From Holophagaceae bacterium (GTDB lineage: Bacteria; Acidobacteriota; Holophagae; Holophagales; Holophagaceae), in NCBI GenBank assembly GCA_003165415.1, contig PLUC01000110.1, positions 1 through 47,474 of the forward strand: DNA of 47,474 nt. The letters are read 5' to 3'. Of the stretch, positions 16,859 to 26,625 are shown piece after piece. Each line of letters begins with the position of its first letter. Within the stretch, counting starts at the first letter, position 1. Both the position numbers and the translations under genes were made by a program. The notes under the pieces were generated by a model. That model was not told the DNA's origin and ran no database searches. It saw only the letters and a program-made list of their open reading frames with translations.

Positions 16859-18226
16859 CTAGCCCATTTCAGAATCGGTGGTGCGCTCCAGTTCGCGGTA
16901 GCGGGCGTACTCCCCCTCGAAGTAGAGGCCGACGGCGCCGGTGGGGCCGTTGCGGTGCTTGGCCAGGAGCAGCTCGGCGCTGCGGTCCTCCTCGTCGCCT
17001 TCCATGACGGCCTTCATCTTGCGATGGATAAACATAACAATATCAGCATCTTGCTCGATGGCGCCGGAATCGCGAAGGTCCGACAGCTGCGGCCGCCCCC
17101 CCTGCCGGTGCTCCACTTCGCGGTTGAGCTGGCTGAGAACCACCACCGGGATGCCGTGGTCCTTGGCCAGCAGCTTGAAGCCGCGGCTGATCTCGCCGAT
17201 GCGCACGGCCTCGCTCTGCTTGGCGGCCCGGGATGACTCGGGGCTGGTCATGAGCTGCAGGTAGTCCACGATCAGCAGGTCCAGCTTCTGGTTGGAGCGG
17301 GACAGGTGGCGGTCGACCATGGCGGTGATCTCGCGCACGGTGATGCCGGCCTGGTCGTTGATCCAGATGGGCATCTCCAGGAGGGCGTCCCGGGAGCGCA
17401 GCAGCCGCGCCTGGATCTCCTCGTCGAAGGTGCCGGCCTGGACGGCCTTCATGTTGATGCTGCTGTGGGCGGACAGCAGCCGGTTGAATACCTCCTCCTT
17501 GGACATCTCCAGGGAGAAGAAGGCCCCGCGGGCCCGGTGGTACTGGGCCGAGCGCAGCAGCCAGTTGAGGGCCAGGGCGGTCTTGCCGATGCCGGGGCGG
17601 GCGGCCAGGATGATCAGGTTGCCGGGCTGGAAGCCCTGGGTGATGGCGTCCAGGCGGCTGAAGCCGACCTTGAGCCCGGTGGAGCCGCGGCCCTCCAGGC
17701 GGTCCAGCAGGGCCTCCATGGCGTCCCGGGCCACGTCGCCGATGTGCTCCAGCCCCCTGCGGTCCTGGCCCTGGGCCAGCCGGAACAGGTCGAGGGCGGC
17801 CTGCTCCACCAGGGTGTCGGGCGGCGCCTCCTCCTCGGCGGCCTGGCGCACCAGCTGGGCGCCCAGGCGGATCAGCTGCCTCAGCTTGCGCTTGCGCACC
17901 AGCAGATCACCCAGCACCTGGGGCCTGCCCACCTCCTCGGCGCTGAGCAGCTCCACCAGCCCGGTGTAGCCCCCCACCCGGGACAGGTCCCCGGCCTGGT
18001 CCAGGGCGTCCTTGAGGGTGAGGGAGTTGACCTCGACCTGGGCCTCCACCAGGGAGCGCAGGGCCTTGAACACCGCCCGGTGCGCCGGGTGGACGAAGTC
18101 CTCATCGGTGAGCGAAAGGACGATCTCGGTGGCGGCCAGCTCCGCCCCCGCCGCGCAGCAGGTGGCCAGCAGGGCCCGTTCGGCCTCGATGTCTTCGGGA
18201 AGACGCTCGGGGAGCCATTCAGTCAT
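16859..18226 (-). CDS. dnaB: Replicative DNA helicase DnaB
   Basis: A 455-residue hexameric replicative helicase. The N-terminal domain (10-115) is the primase-interacting helical domain. A linker leads to the RecA-like motor: Walker A ARPGIGKTA at 209-217, the LLIVDYLQL Walker B, and the SQLNREVE and LRDSGAIEQDAD motifs. The ATG at 18226 gives the normal family N terminus. It heads a dnaB-recG unit, and its start is only 3 bases from the end of the large lipoprotein gene, so all three may be one transcript. Confidence 0.97.
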   Translation of the reverse strand: MTEWLPERLPEDIEAERALLATCCAAGAELAATEIVLSLTDEDFVHPAHRAVFKALRSLVEAQVEVNSLTLKDALDQAGDLSRVGGYTGLVELLSAEEVGRPQVLGDLLVRKRKLRQLIRLGAQLVRQAAEEEAPPDTLVEQAALDLFRLAQGQDRRGLEHIGDVARDAMEALLDRLEGRGSTGLKVGFSRLDAITQGFQPGNLIILAARPGIGKTALALNWLLRSAQYHRARGAFFSLEMSKEEVFNRLLSAHSSINMKAVQAGTFDEEIQARLLRSRDALLEMPIWINDQAGITVREITAMVDRHLSRSNQKLDLLIVDYLQLMTSPESSRAAKQSEAVRIGEISRGFKLLAKDHGIPVVVLSQLNREVEHRQGGRPQLSDLRDSGAIEQDADIVMFIHRKMKAVMEGDEEDRSAELLLAKHRNGPTGAVGLYFEGEYARYRELERTTDSEMG

Positions 18227-18229
18227 GGA

Positions 18230-21200
18230 TCACGATCCGGGGGGTGTGTAGCCTTTGCCAATCACGTCCACGAAGATCGGGTTGGTGACGGCGATGGGAT
18301 AGATTCCCCTCATTGTAAGGTTCCAGGGCGTGCCGGCGGCATAGATTCCGGTCGTCGCCAACGGCACGCCAGCCTCCACCACCACCCAGCCGTCGGTGCC
18401 GCCGGTGAGCTGGGCCATGGGCAGGGTGACGCTCCCGCTGAACATGCGCGGGTCCGAGCTGGTCTGGGCCAGGGCACCCGGATTGGCCACCAGATCGATG
18501 GTCTGGACCACAGTGCCGTTCACCACCACCCGTACCTGGTCAACCGGCATCCAGTCGGTCTTCCAGAGGTTGATGTTGAGGGTGACGCTCTGCACCGGAC
18601 CCGGGACCGTGCCACCGGGGCCGGCGGTGCCGATGCTCACGTCCAGGAACGGCCCGGTGGACGCCACCGCCGCGCCGGCCTGGAGCGCCGACAGCACGCC
18701 GGACAGATCGTTCTCCGTGGTGGGCTGGGCCAGCAGGTAGGTGCGGGCCAGGCCCACGGGGGTGTCGATGCTGAACTTGGCGGAGGAGAGGCCCAGGGCC
18801 TTGGTGAAGAAGGCGTTGGGGTGCGCGACCGTTGGAGGCGACTGCAGGTTCAGGAGCCCGAACCAGTCGGACCGTACCTGCAGGAACTCGTTGAACCAGG
18901 CCGTGGCGGTGGCGTCGGAACTGCCGTCGAAGCTGGCGCCCCGCAGCAGTTCCAGCGCGTCGAAACTGCCGTTGGTCATGCCGCCGAAGGAGAGCGGCCC
19001 ACTCCCGCTCCACCAGGAGCTGAAAGCCAGGGGCGACCCTTGGGTGGGCGCGCCCTGCACGGTGAACAGGCCCGGCGGATCGTTCTGGGGGTTCACCAGG
19101 GGGGCCCGGGGCCGGTTCACGACGTTGTACTGCCCCTGGGCCTGGGACAGGAAATCCGCGAGGACCCAGTTCTGGTTGGGCTGGGCGCCGCCCAAGGGGG
19201 CATTGGTGGACGGCGGGGTGAACAGGGCGGTGGCGGTGCCGTAGCCGTTCAGGACCGAAGTCCGCCCGCCCACCACGAAGGGATCGAAGCCATACTGCAT
19301 GTTCGGTGGCCGGTTCATGGCGCTCAGGCTGGCCGGGAGCTGGTTGTAGGTCAGGTCGGGAGAGCCGTATTCCGTCCGGTAATTCACATAGACCGCGGAT
19401 CCGTTCACGGCCAGATCCTGCTCGGTGTGGCCGACCACCTGGACCCCGTTGGCCAGGGCGGAGGTGAGCTTCTCCGAGGGGAGATAGCCGCCGGTAGTGG
19501 CCTGGCCGGGACCCGGCACATCGAAGGAGGTCCAGTTGGGGGGCAGCCCCCAGGGCTGGATGGTGAAGACGTGGTTGGTGTCGGTCTGGCCGTCGGCGGC
19601 GGTCAGGGGCAGCCTCTCCAGTTTCGACAGGGGTCCCCGGGTGCCGTAGGCGATGTAGCTGCCGCCATTGGCGAACCAGGCGAACTGGCTGGGCAGGTAC
19701 TTGGTGAAGCCGGCGCCGAACATCTCGTTGCCGCCCCGGAACTGGTCCTGGCCGGGGATCACCCCGGCGGCGATCTCGGGCACGTCGTTGGTGGGATCCC
19801 AGTAGCTGCCCAGGGTCCTCATGCGCGGCATCATCACCGGATTGGCGCTGGTGTCTGTGCGCACGAAGGTCATGCGCAGGGGCTGCAGATTGCCCACCGG
19901 CGAGTTGGCCTCGCGGGTGAGGAAATAGTGCAATGAGAATGGATTGTTCAGGATCGCCCCAACCTGGTTGGAGGTTCCGGCGGCGTCGTTGGCGGCGGCG
20001 GGACAGAGGATGCACTGGGAGCTGACCGCGTAGGTCTGGTCCTTCTGGATCCAGATGGGCCCCGCCAGATCCACCTGGTTGGCCCCGGTGGGGCTGGCGA
20101 CCACGTTCGAGTTGGAGAACACGGTCCGGGTCTGGACCAGGTCCGCACCGAGCGGAACAGCATTCTTGCAGGTGAGGATCATGCGGTAGAAGCCCACGGG
20201 CAGCTTGACCAGGAGGGTCGAGGGCGCCAGCCCGGTCCGGCTGACGATGTTCTCGTTGGGCACGAAGTATTCCACCCGCTGCAGCTGCCAGGTGTCCGTC
20301 GGCGCCGGCAGGGTCGGCGGAACCACGGTCAGGTCCCGTTCGATCCGGATCGCGGTGGGCATGGGGCCCTGGCGCTGGGACATGCCGGACAGGGTGAAGG
20401 TGAGGAAGCCGGTGTCCTGCACCGGCCGCAGGTTGACGTCAGCGTAGCGGTAGGTGTCCATGAGGTTGAACAGGCCGCCGGCCTGGTCGGGGTAGTTCAC
20501 CGAGACGGTCAGGCCGTTGACGACGTTCATGGCGGCGCTGCCGCCGCCGATGATGAACAGGAGCCGGTTGTAGGAGAGGCTATTGTTGTTGGCAAGTCCC
20601 GTGGTGTTGGGGGGGATGCTGCCCACCACTAGGCGCGCCGGGAACTGCGGACGGAGGCTGTTGGTGACGGTCAGGAGGTCCTGGGGATCGGAGGCCACCA
20701 GGACCTGGTCCGCGTCCGAAGGCAGGATGCCGAGGCTGCAGTGGGAATCCACGGTGTCGGCGCCGGGCTCGGTGTCCATGAGGCCGACCATGGGGGCCTG
20801 CACACTGGTCTGGATCGGGTTGGTGAAGTCGCTGGCCGGAATCTGCACGCCCCATTGGAGAGCCTGGGGGACAGGCATGGTAGGGTCGTACGCGGGCAGG
20901 GCGTTGCCCTGGTAGTCGGCAATGGCCGGGATGTTGAAGGCGTAACCACCGCCCTGCTGCGCGAGGTAATCACCGATGTTGAGGATGGGGAGGGTGACGC
21001 CGCTGTTGTTGGTGACCGTGGTGGTGAGCGTGAAGAAGCGCTCGAGCTGGGCCACGGAGACGCTGTGGGTCACCGTGACGCCGGCCACCAGCGGACTGCC
21101 GGCGCTGGTGCCGGTCTGGAGGATGTTCTGCGGGTCGAAGATGCTCCCGGTCATGGTGATGCTGGAAAGATTCCCGTTGTTGCCGGTGGCGTAGGAGCTG

Positions 21201-21646
21201 AACACCATCTGCAGCCTGGGGTCCTGGTTCAACACCGGGGTGAGCCGGTTCATGGCGTTGCCGGGGATGCTCACCCGGGTGTAGCTGCTGTTCAGCAGCA
21301 CGTAGCCGGCGTCGACGATGCTCCCGCCGGAAGGGGCGCCGGCCAGGGGGGTACGCGACGGATCCCCGTACACCGTGCTGTCCACGGCGATCTGGATGAA
21401 GTCGTTGCCGAGATAGTAGTCCCCCGCCCCGCTCTTGGACTTCAATCCCAGCACCGCATCACCGCCGGTCTCGGGCAGCGTTTCCGCCACCATCGGGCTG
21501 CGCTGGATTCCGGTGGCCCGGAAGCACCCGGTCCCGGCGAGGGTCCAGACGGCCAGGGCCAGCATGAACAGGCGCTTTGCCGGGGCCGCGCCGGCCAGGA
21601 GCGAGGCGGTGGTTTGGGGCGGGCGCAGGGTGGTTCTATGATTCAT
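18230..21646 (-). CDS. Very large lipoprotein with degenerate CehA/McbA-like region
   Basis: A protein of 1138 residues. A hydrophobic segment followed by the lipobox LAGTGC (Cys at about 41) indicates export and lipid anchoring. Much of the chain is beta-rich and I do not recognise it. From about residue 640 onward the order of segments resembles CehA/McbA metallohydrolases (PHP superfamily): a PSEKLTSALANGV helix followed by VVGHTEQD where the family has a TDHN/TEHN metal motif, then ASTGPFLDV and the terminal AVTNPIFVD. The metal-binding His of the TEHN motif is replaced by Gln, so activity is doubtful. A CILC motif lies near 550. I chose the ATG at 21646 over the TTG one codon upstream. 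It is divergent from the sanA-like gene. Confidence 0.75.
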   Translation of the reverse strand: MNHRTTLRPPQTTASLLAGAAPAKRLFMLALAVWTLAGTGCFRATGIQRSPMVAETLPETGGDAVLGLKSKSGAGDYYLGNDFIQIAVDSTVYGDPSRTPLAGAPSGGSIVDAGYVLLNSSYTRVSIPGNAMNRLTPVLNQDPRLQMVFSSYATGNNGNLSSITMTGSIFDPQNILQTGTSAGSPLVAGVTVTHSVSVAQLERFFTLTTTVTNNSGVTLPILNIGDYLAQQGGGYAFNIPAIADYQGNALPAYDPTMPVPQALQWGVQIPASDFTNPIQTSVQAPMVGLMDTEPGADTVDSHCSLGILPSDADQVLVASDPQDLLTVTNSLRPQFPARLVVGSIPPNTTGLANNNSLSYNRLLFIIGGGSAAMNVVNGLTVSVNYPDQAGGLFNLMDTYRYADVNLRPVQDTGFLTFTLSGMSQRQGPMPTAIRIERDLTVVPPTLPAPTDTWQLQRVEYFVPNENIVSRTGLAPSTLLVKLPVGFYRMILTCKNAVPLGADLVQTRTVFSNSNVVASPTGANQVDLAGPIWIQKDQTYAVSSQCILCPAAANDAAGTSNQVGAILNNPFSLHYFLTREANSPVGNLQPLRMTFVRTDTSANPVMMPRMRTLGSYWDPTNDVPEIAAGVIPGQDQFRGGNEMFGAGFTKYLPSQFAWFANGGSYIAYGTRGPLSKLERLPLTAADGQTDTNHVFTIQPWGLPPNWTSFDVPGPGQATTGGYLPSEKLTSALANGVQVVGHTEQDLAVNGSAVYVNYRTEYGSPDLTYNQLPASLSAMNRPPNMQYGFDPFVVGGRTSVLNGYGTATALFTPPSTNAPLGGAQPNQNWVLADFLSQAQGQYNVVNRPRAPLVNPQNDPPGLFTVQGAPTQGSPLAFSSWWSGSGPLSFGGMTNGSFDALELLRGASFDGSSDATATAWFNEFLQVRSDWFGLLNLQSPPTVAHPNAFFTKALGLSSAKFSIDTPVGLARTYLLAQPTTENDLSGVLSALQAGAAVASTGPFLDVSIGTAGPGGTVPGPVQSVTLNINLWKTDWMPVDQVRVVVNGTVVQTIDLVANPGALAQTSSDPRMFSGSVTLPMAQLTGGTDGWVVVEAGVPLATTGIYAAGTPWNLTMRGIYPIAVTNPIFVDVIGKGYTPPGS

Positions 21647-21687
21647 CAATACTCACTCACGTTGAACCCAAGGCAGGGTAAGGGTCT

Positions 21688-22416
21688 ATGCTAACCCGGA
21701 TGCGACTTCCTGCCCCACTTACTCTTTTGAAGGCTCCATCCTGGAGGCTGTGGACCGCGGTTTTCTGCGCAATGTTGCTTGTGGACATGCTTTGGATCTT
21801 CGGGGAATTTCCCCTGGGCGGCCAGGCCCGCATCTTCTCGGTGGCGTCGCTGCCGGCGCGGCAGGTGCCGGTGCTGATCCTGGGGGCCGGGGTGCTGCCG
21901 GACCGTGAACCGACCCAGGTGCTGGAATCCAGGCTCGAGACCGGCCTGGAACTGTTCCGGGAAGGGAAAGGCAGCTGGTTCCTGGTTTCCGGCGACAACC
22001 GCGCGGCCAACTACAACGAGCCCAAGGCCATGCGGCGGTGGCTGCTGAAGCGGGGGGTCCCGCCGCGCCTGGTGATCAGCGATTTCGCCGGCCGGCGCAC
22101 CTACGACAGCCTGAAGCGGGCCCAGGCCGTGTTCGGGATCGGCAAGGTGATCATCGTGACCTCCGATTTCCACCTGGCCCGGGCCCTGTTCCTGGCCCGG
22201 CGCCTGGGCCTGGACGCCTACGGGGTGCCGGCCAGCACCGAGGTCACGCCGCTGCGCCACCGGATCAGTTTTTGGTTCCGGGAGTACGTGGCCCGGCACC
22301 TGGCCACCTGGGACGCCTGGTTCCCGCCGTCGACCATGCTGGGACCGCGGGAGCCGACCCCGGACGATCAGGCGCCCACCGACGGGGCCGAAAGCAGCGC
22401 CTTCAGGGCCCGGTAG
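21688..22416 (+). CDS. SanA/YdcF-family DUF218 membrane protein
   Basis: A 242-residue protein with one N-terminal membrane segment (about 20-42). A DUF218 domain (60-190) follows, including VLILGAGV, LVSGDN and the VTSDFHLARA segment that typifies SanA and YdcF. SanA influences the envelope barrier and vancomycin exclusion in enterobacteria; the exact reaction is unknown. Its position beside a lipoprotein and phospholipid-remodelling genes fits an envelope role (inference). The 3' end overlaps the converging acyl ligase gene by about 50 bases. Confidence 0.85.
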   Translation: MLTRMRLPAPLTLLKAPSWRLWTAVFCAMLLVDMLWIFGEFPLGGQARIFSVASLPARQVPVLILGAGVLPDREPTQVLESRLETGLELFREGKGSWFLVSGDNRAANYNEPKAMRRWLLKRGVPPRLVISDFAGRRTYDSLKRAQAVFGIGKVIIVTSDFHLARALFLARRLGLDAYGVPASTEVTPLRHRISFWFREYVARHLATWDAWFPPSTMLGPREPTPDDQAPTDGAESSAFRAR

Positions 22417-25001
22417 TCGGTCTTGCCCGTCCCCAGCAGGGGAATCTGCTCCAGGGTGCGCACCATGCGCACGTTGTGGATGGGGCTGAAGCCCGCCGCG
22501 CGGATGGCGGCGTTGGCCTCCTCCCGGGCGATGGGGCGGGTGGTGAACAGCACCAGATCGGCCCGGGTCTCGGTCTCCAGGGCCTCCAGCGCCAGCGTCA
22601 CCGCCTCGTCCTCGAGCCGGCCGAACCGGGCCAGCAGCGCCTCCTCAACCGCGGGCAGGCTGACCATCTCGCCACCCATCTTCACGAACCGCTTCAGCCG
22701 CCCAGCGAACACCAGGTTGCCCGCCGCGTCCTCCCGCACCAGGTCCCCGGTGCGGTACCAGGAGGCTCCCTCGAAGGCCGCGAAGGGCTGGGGCCCATCG
22801 GAGCCCAGGTAGCCGCCGAACACGCTGGGGCCCCGGAGCAGGAGCATGCCGATCACCCCGGGCGGCACCCGCTCCCGCTCTTCCAGGTCCACCACCGCGG
22901 TGGCCAGGGACGGCAGCGGCAGGCCCACCGTCCCGCGGACGATGCTCGCCTCGCGGTTGCCGGAGACCACCGGCGAGCACTCGGTGATGCCGTAGCCTTC
23001 CAGGATGCGCATGGCCGGCCAGCGCAGGGCGATGGTGGCGAACAGGTCGTCCGGGCACTTCTCGGCGCCGGTGATGACGTAGCGGAGGGTCCTCAGCTCC
23101 GGGTCCCGGGCGGCCCGGGTGATGCCGTTGAGGAAGGTGGGGGTGCCCACCAGCAGGGTGGCGCCGTAGCTTTCGATGTGCCGGGCCAGCACCCCGCCGT
23201 CGGTGGGCACGGGGTAGTAGACCGCCCTCATGCCCATGCACAGCGGCAGGATCATGGTGCAGGTGAGCCCGAAGGAATGGAAGGGCGGCAGCATGCCCAG
23301 GATGCGGTCTTCGGGCAGGAAGCGGTACTCCTGGACCAGGTCGCGCACGTTGGCGAGGATGTTCTCGTGGGTGAGGGGCACGGCCTTGGGCAGGTTCTCG
23401 CTGCCGCTGGTGAACAGGACCACGGCGGTTTCCGGCACCGGCTGGCGCAGTTCCCGCCAGGACCACCAGCTCTTGAGCAGGGCCTTGAGCTTGGCCCCCC
23501 GGGTCAGGGAGGCCCCCACCCGCTCCAGCGGGAGCAGGAGTGCCTCCAGGGGCGACAGGTCCATGCCCTGGGACTGGATCCGGGCGACCACCTTTTCGGA
23601 CGTGAGCACCCGCCGCACCCCCAGCAGCTCAAGGCCGTGGGCCATGTTCTTCATGCCGGTGCTCCAGTTCACCATGACCGGGATCTTGCCGGCGAACACC
23701 ACCGCCAGGTACAGGGCCGCGGCGCCGCCGGAGGCGGGCAGCATGATGCCCACGTAGGGGCCTTCGATCCCCTGGATGACCGGCCTCAGGGCGAAGATGG
23801 TGGTGATCAGGCCACGGTAGGTCCGGACGCCCCCCATCTGGTCCGCCAGCGCCACCCGCCCGGGATGCCGGGCGGCCTGGGCCAGGAACACCTCGGGAAT
23901 GGTCCGGCCCGCGGGCACGGTGATCTCCAGGCCGGGGGCGAACCAGTCGGAAGGCACCGGCTTCAGCGGCGCCCCGCCCGGATCGATGGCCTTGCCGCAG
24001 GCCGCCAGCAGGACGTCGCCCACCGTGCGCAGCGATTCCGGATCGCTCACCGGATGGGCGAATTCCTGCTCGATGAAGAACTGCAGCTCCAGCCGCATGA
24101 GGCTGTCCATGCCCAGGTCCCTGGCCAGCTCGCACTCGTCCGGGAGTCCGCCGCGGCCGGTCATGCGCTCCAGCTGGGCCAGCACCTCCTCCCGGATGGC
24201 CGGGGGCACCTCCGCCAGGTCCCCCGCCAGCCGCACCTGGGGTGGGTCGGGCAGGACGCGGACGCCGCCGGCTTCCCAAAGGGTGTGCGGCACGTGCAGG
24301 GCCGTCGGCGCATCCTCGTTGTAGAAGGCCTCCAGCCGCCGGTTCAGGGCCTCCCGCCCGGCCTGGCGCGGCAGGTCCGCCGGTTCCCCGAGCTCCACCG
24401 TCACTTCGCGCCTGGGGGAGAAGAAGATGAAATTGGCCGCCAGGTCCCAGCACTCCCGCACCAGGGTCCGGTTGAAGTCCGGAGGCCCCTGGGCGCGGCT
24501 GAAGCGGCTGCCCCACAGCCCCCGGGTCCTGATCAGCACCACCCGGGTGTCCGGCGCCAGCTTCAGGATGGTCTCCACCGCGCTGTTGCCGCCGAGCTGC
24601 TCCATCCGGCTGGAGGCGAGGTGCCCGCCGGGATACAGCACCAGGTTGCCGCCCCCGGCCAGGACCCGGGCGCAGTCCTGGATGGCCTGTTCCACCTCTT
24701 TCCGGCCGGCCTCGCCGTAGCGCCCCAGGTCGGGCATGGGCAGGGCCCCGAACCGGCGGGTGATCCAGCCCAGGAGCGGCGACGAGATGCGGTCCTTGTC
24801 CGCCAGCGAGGCCGGCGCGAAGCGCCCATACAGCTCGCTGATGACGATCACCGGATCGATCAGGGCGGGGTGGTTGGGCAGGAACAGGATCCCGCGGGTG
24901 CCCCGGGCCGCCACCGGCACGATGCCTTTGACCTTGATCCGGTAGCGCAGGCGCAGCAGGCCGCGCCCCAGCCCCATCAGGATGGAAGCCATCAGACCCA
25001 T
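22368..25001 (-). CDS. Aas-like acyltransferase-ACP-acyl-ligase fusion
   Basis: An 877-residue multidomain enzyme. Residues 25-215 are a PlsC-type acyltransferase with the HxxxxD motif (H44, D49). Residues about 265-340 form an acyl carrier protein-like domain with a DSL site (S300) for phosphopantetheine. Residues 360-877 are an AMP-forming acyl ligase with FTSGSE/LPKAV phosphate-binding loop, the GYGITE core and a C-terminal TGKTD lysine. E. coli Aas has acyltransferase plus ligase and reacylates lysophospholipids using ACP; here the carrier appears built in. The ATG at 25001 has GAGGAG six bases upstream and overlaps the transporter stop, so translation is coupled. The combination suggests lysophospholipid repair in the inner membrane. 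Confidence 0.88.
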   Translation of the reverse strand: MGLMASILMGLGRGLLRLRYRIKVKGIVPVAARGTRGILFLPNHPALIDPVIVISELYGRFAPASLADKDRISSPLLGWITRRFGALPMPDLGRYGEAGRKEVEQAIQDCARVLAGGGNLVLYPGGHLASSRMEQLGGNSAVETILKLAPDTRVVLIRTRGLWGSRFSRAQGPPDFNRTLVRECWDLAANFIFFSPRREVTVELGEPADLPRQAGREALNRRLEAFYNEDAPTALHVPHTLWEAGGVRVLPDPPQVRLAGDLAEVPPAIREEVLAQLERMTGRGGLPDECELARDLGMDSLMRLELQFFIEQEFAHPVSDPESLRTVGDVLLAACGKAIDPGGAPLKPVPSDWFAPGLEITVPAGRTIPEVFLAQAARHPGRVALADQMGGVRTYRGLITTIFALRPVIQGIEGPYVGIMLPASGGAAALYLAVVFAGKIPVMVNWSTGMKNMAHGLELLGVRRVLTSEKVVARIQSQGMDLSPLEALLLPLERVGASLTRGAKLKALLKSWWSWRELRQPVPETAVVLFTSGSENLPKAVPLTHENILANVRDLVQEYRFLPEDRILGMLPPFHSFGLTCTMILPLCMGMRAVYYPVPTDGGVLARHIESYGATLLVGTPTFLNGITRAARDPELRTLRYVITGAEKCPDDLFATIALRWPAMRILEGYGITECSPVVSGNREASIVRGTVGLPLPSLATAVVDLEERERVPPGVIGMLLLRGPSVFGGYLGSDGPQPFAAFEGASWYRTGDLVREDAAGNLVFAGRLKRFVKMGGEMVSLPAVEEALLARFGRLEDEAVTLALEALETETRADLVLFTTRPIAREEANAAIRAAGFSPIHNVRMVRTLEQIPLLGTGKTDYRALKALLSAPSVGA

Positions 25002-26191
25002 CTGCATCTCCTCAATCCGGCCTGGATGGCCAGACTCAACGCCACCGAGAACAGCCCCACCACCGCAAAACTGGTGGTGGGCAGCCACAGGGCATTGAGC
25101 ACGTTGGAAAGGGGCCCCGAAAGCAGGATCCCCGCGAACACGGCGAAGTTCGCCGCCGCCAGCACCGCGCCCCGGCAGCCGGGGTCGGGCCGGGTCTGGA
25201 TGAAGCTCTCCACCGGGATGAGAAACAGGCCCCCGAACACTCCCACCAGGGCGATCAGCCCGAAGAACCCCGGCAGCCGGACCGGCGCGGGCAGGTGCGG
25301 CACGATGGGCATGGCCAGCATCGCCAGGCCCATGCAGGCGGCGGCGGGCGCCAGCACCCGGTGCCAGGCGGCGCCCTTGGCCAGCCGGGAGCTGAACAGC
25401 CCGCCCAGGCCGATGCCCAGCAGCTGCGCCACGATGAGCGCGCTGGTCAGGGATTTGCTCAGGCCGAGCTGCTGGAGCCCCAGGGGATTGATGAGGAGGA
25501 TCTGGAGCGACCCGGCGAACCAGATGAACACCGAGCTGCAGACCGCGAAAGCCAGCCACGGATCCCTGCGGATCACCACGAAGTTGCGCAGGGTGACCAG
25601 GGGCCCGGTCCAGGGGAACGGAGCCCCGGGATCCGCGGCGGGGCGCCGGGGCACCCCGAAACTCACCGCCAGCCCGGCCAGGGCCACCAGCACCACCCCC
25701 GTCCCGCAGGCGACCCGGCCGGTGCCGATGCCCATCCAGGTTCCCGGCAGGTCCTGGGCGAACCCGGCCAGGGCGATGCCGGCCAGGATGGCCAGGGTGA
25801 CCACCATGCGCAGGATGCCATTGGCCCGGGTGACCTGGTCCACCGGGAACAGCTCGGGGATGGAGCCATTGAGCGCCGGGCTGAAGCAGGTGGCCTGGGT
25901 GCCCATGATGCCGAGCATCACCAGGATCAGCGGCCATTGCCCCGTGCAGATGCCCACCGCCCCCACAGCCATGGCCGCCAGTTCAGCGCCCTTGGCCGCG
26001 ATCACCACCCGGCGCTTGGAGAACCGGTCGGCCACCCAACCGGCGGGCGCGGCGAAAACCAGGAACGGCAGGGTGAACACCGAGAGCGCCAGGCCCTGCA
26101 TGCCGGTCCGGCCTGCGGCCACGGCCAGGATCAGGATGGCCTGCTTGTAGAAATTGTCGTTGAATACCCCCAGGAAATAGGCCCCCGCCAT
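24992..26191 (-). CDS. LplT-like lysophospholipid MFS transporter
   Basis: A 399-residue major facilitator with about 12 hydrophobic segments. The start motif FLGVFNDNFYKQ and WVADRFSKRR loop match the LplT family, which flips lysophospholipids across the inner membrane for reacylation. The next gene is an Aas-like enzyme overlapping by 10 bases, the same pairing as lplT-aas in enterobacteria, often found fused. Substrate is inferred from this pairing. The open frame continues a few codons upstream of the ATG with a plausible family N terminus but no standard start, so the true start may be slightly earlier. Confidence 0.85.
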   Translation of the reverse strand: MAGAYFLGVFNDNFYKQAILILAVAAGRTGMQGLALSVFTLPFLVFAAPAGWVADRFSKRRVVIAAKGAELAAMAVGAVGICTGQWPLILVMLGIMGTQATCFSPALNGSIPELFPVDQVTRANGILRMVVTLAILAGIALAGFAQDLPGTWMGIGTGRVACGTGVVLVALAGLAVSFGVPRRPAADPGAPFPWTGPLVTLRNFVVIRRDPWLAFAVCSSVFIWFAGSLQILLINPLGLQQLGLSKSLTSALIVAQLLGIGLGGLFSSRLAKGAAWHRVLAPAAACMGLAMLAMPIVPHLPAPVRLPGFFGLIALVGVFGGLFLIPVESFIQTRPDPGCRGAVLAAANFAVFAGILLSGPLSNVLNALWLPTTSFAVVGLFSVALSLAIQAGLRRCRWV

Positions 26192-26328
26192 GGCCGCGAA
26201 CTGAGCCCTCCCGCTGCTGATCCGGCCAGCCCCCGCATGCTCCGCCAGAAGTCCCTCCTGCCCGTCCCGGAAACCCAGAAGTATAGGCTCTTTCAGGACT
26301 TGATTCTAATGGGGGGCCGAGGCCGATC

Positions 26329-26625
26329 CTACAGGTCGATTTCCCCGACGCCCAGTTCCTCGGCCGTGTCCTCGCCGCCGTCCTTGATGGCGGGGGAAAC
26401 GTCAAGGTCCGGTTCCAGGCCGAGCATTTCGCTGGAAGAGGCGAAGATCTGGGCGACGGTCTGCTTGCGGGTCTCCAGGGTCTGGATCAGTTCCTGCACC
26501 CGCTTGATCTCGTCATTGAGCCGCTGCCATTCGACCAGGATGGCCTTGTTCATCTGCTCCACTTCGGTGCGGCAGCGGTCCCGGGCCTGACTGTAGAAAT
26601 CCTGTTGGTCTTGATTGAGATCCAT
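26329..26625 (-). CDS. Small coiled-coil protein of unknown function
   Basis: A 98-residue, highly charged protein. Residues 5-62 are predicted by eye to be a single long helix with heptad-like hydrophobic spacing. An acidic tail rich in Glu and Asp follows (78-98). It has no signal peptide or membrane segment. I do not recognise the family. GGAG five bases before the ATG at 26625 supports the start over longer ORF options. It lies alone, and its upstream side faces the AT-rich region before the secreted-peptide genes. Confidence 0.65.
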   Translation of the reverse strand: MDLNQDQQDFYSQARDRCRTEVEQMNKAILVEWQRLNDEIKRVQELIQTLETRKQTVAQIFASSSEMLGLEPDLDVSPAIKDGGEDTAEELGVGEIDL

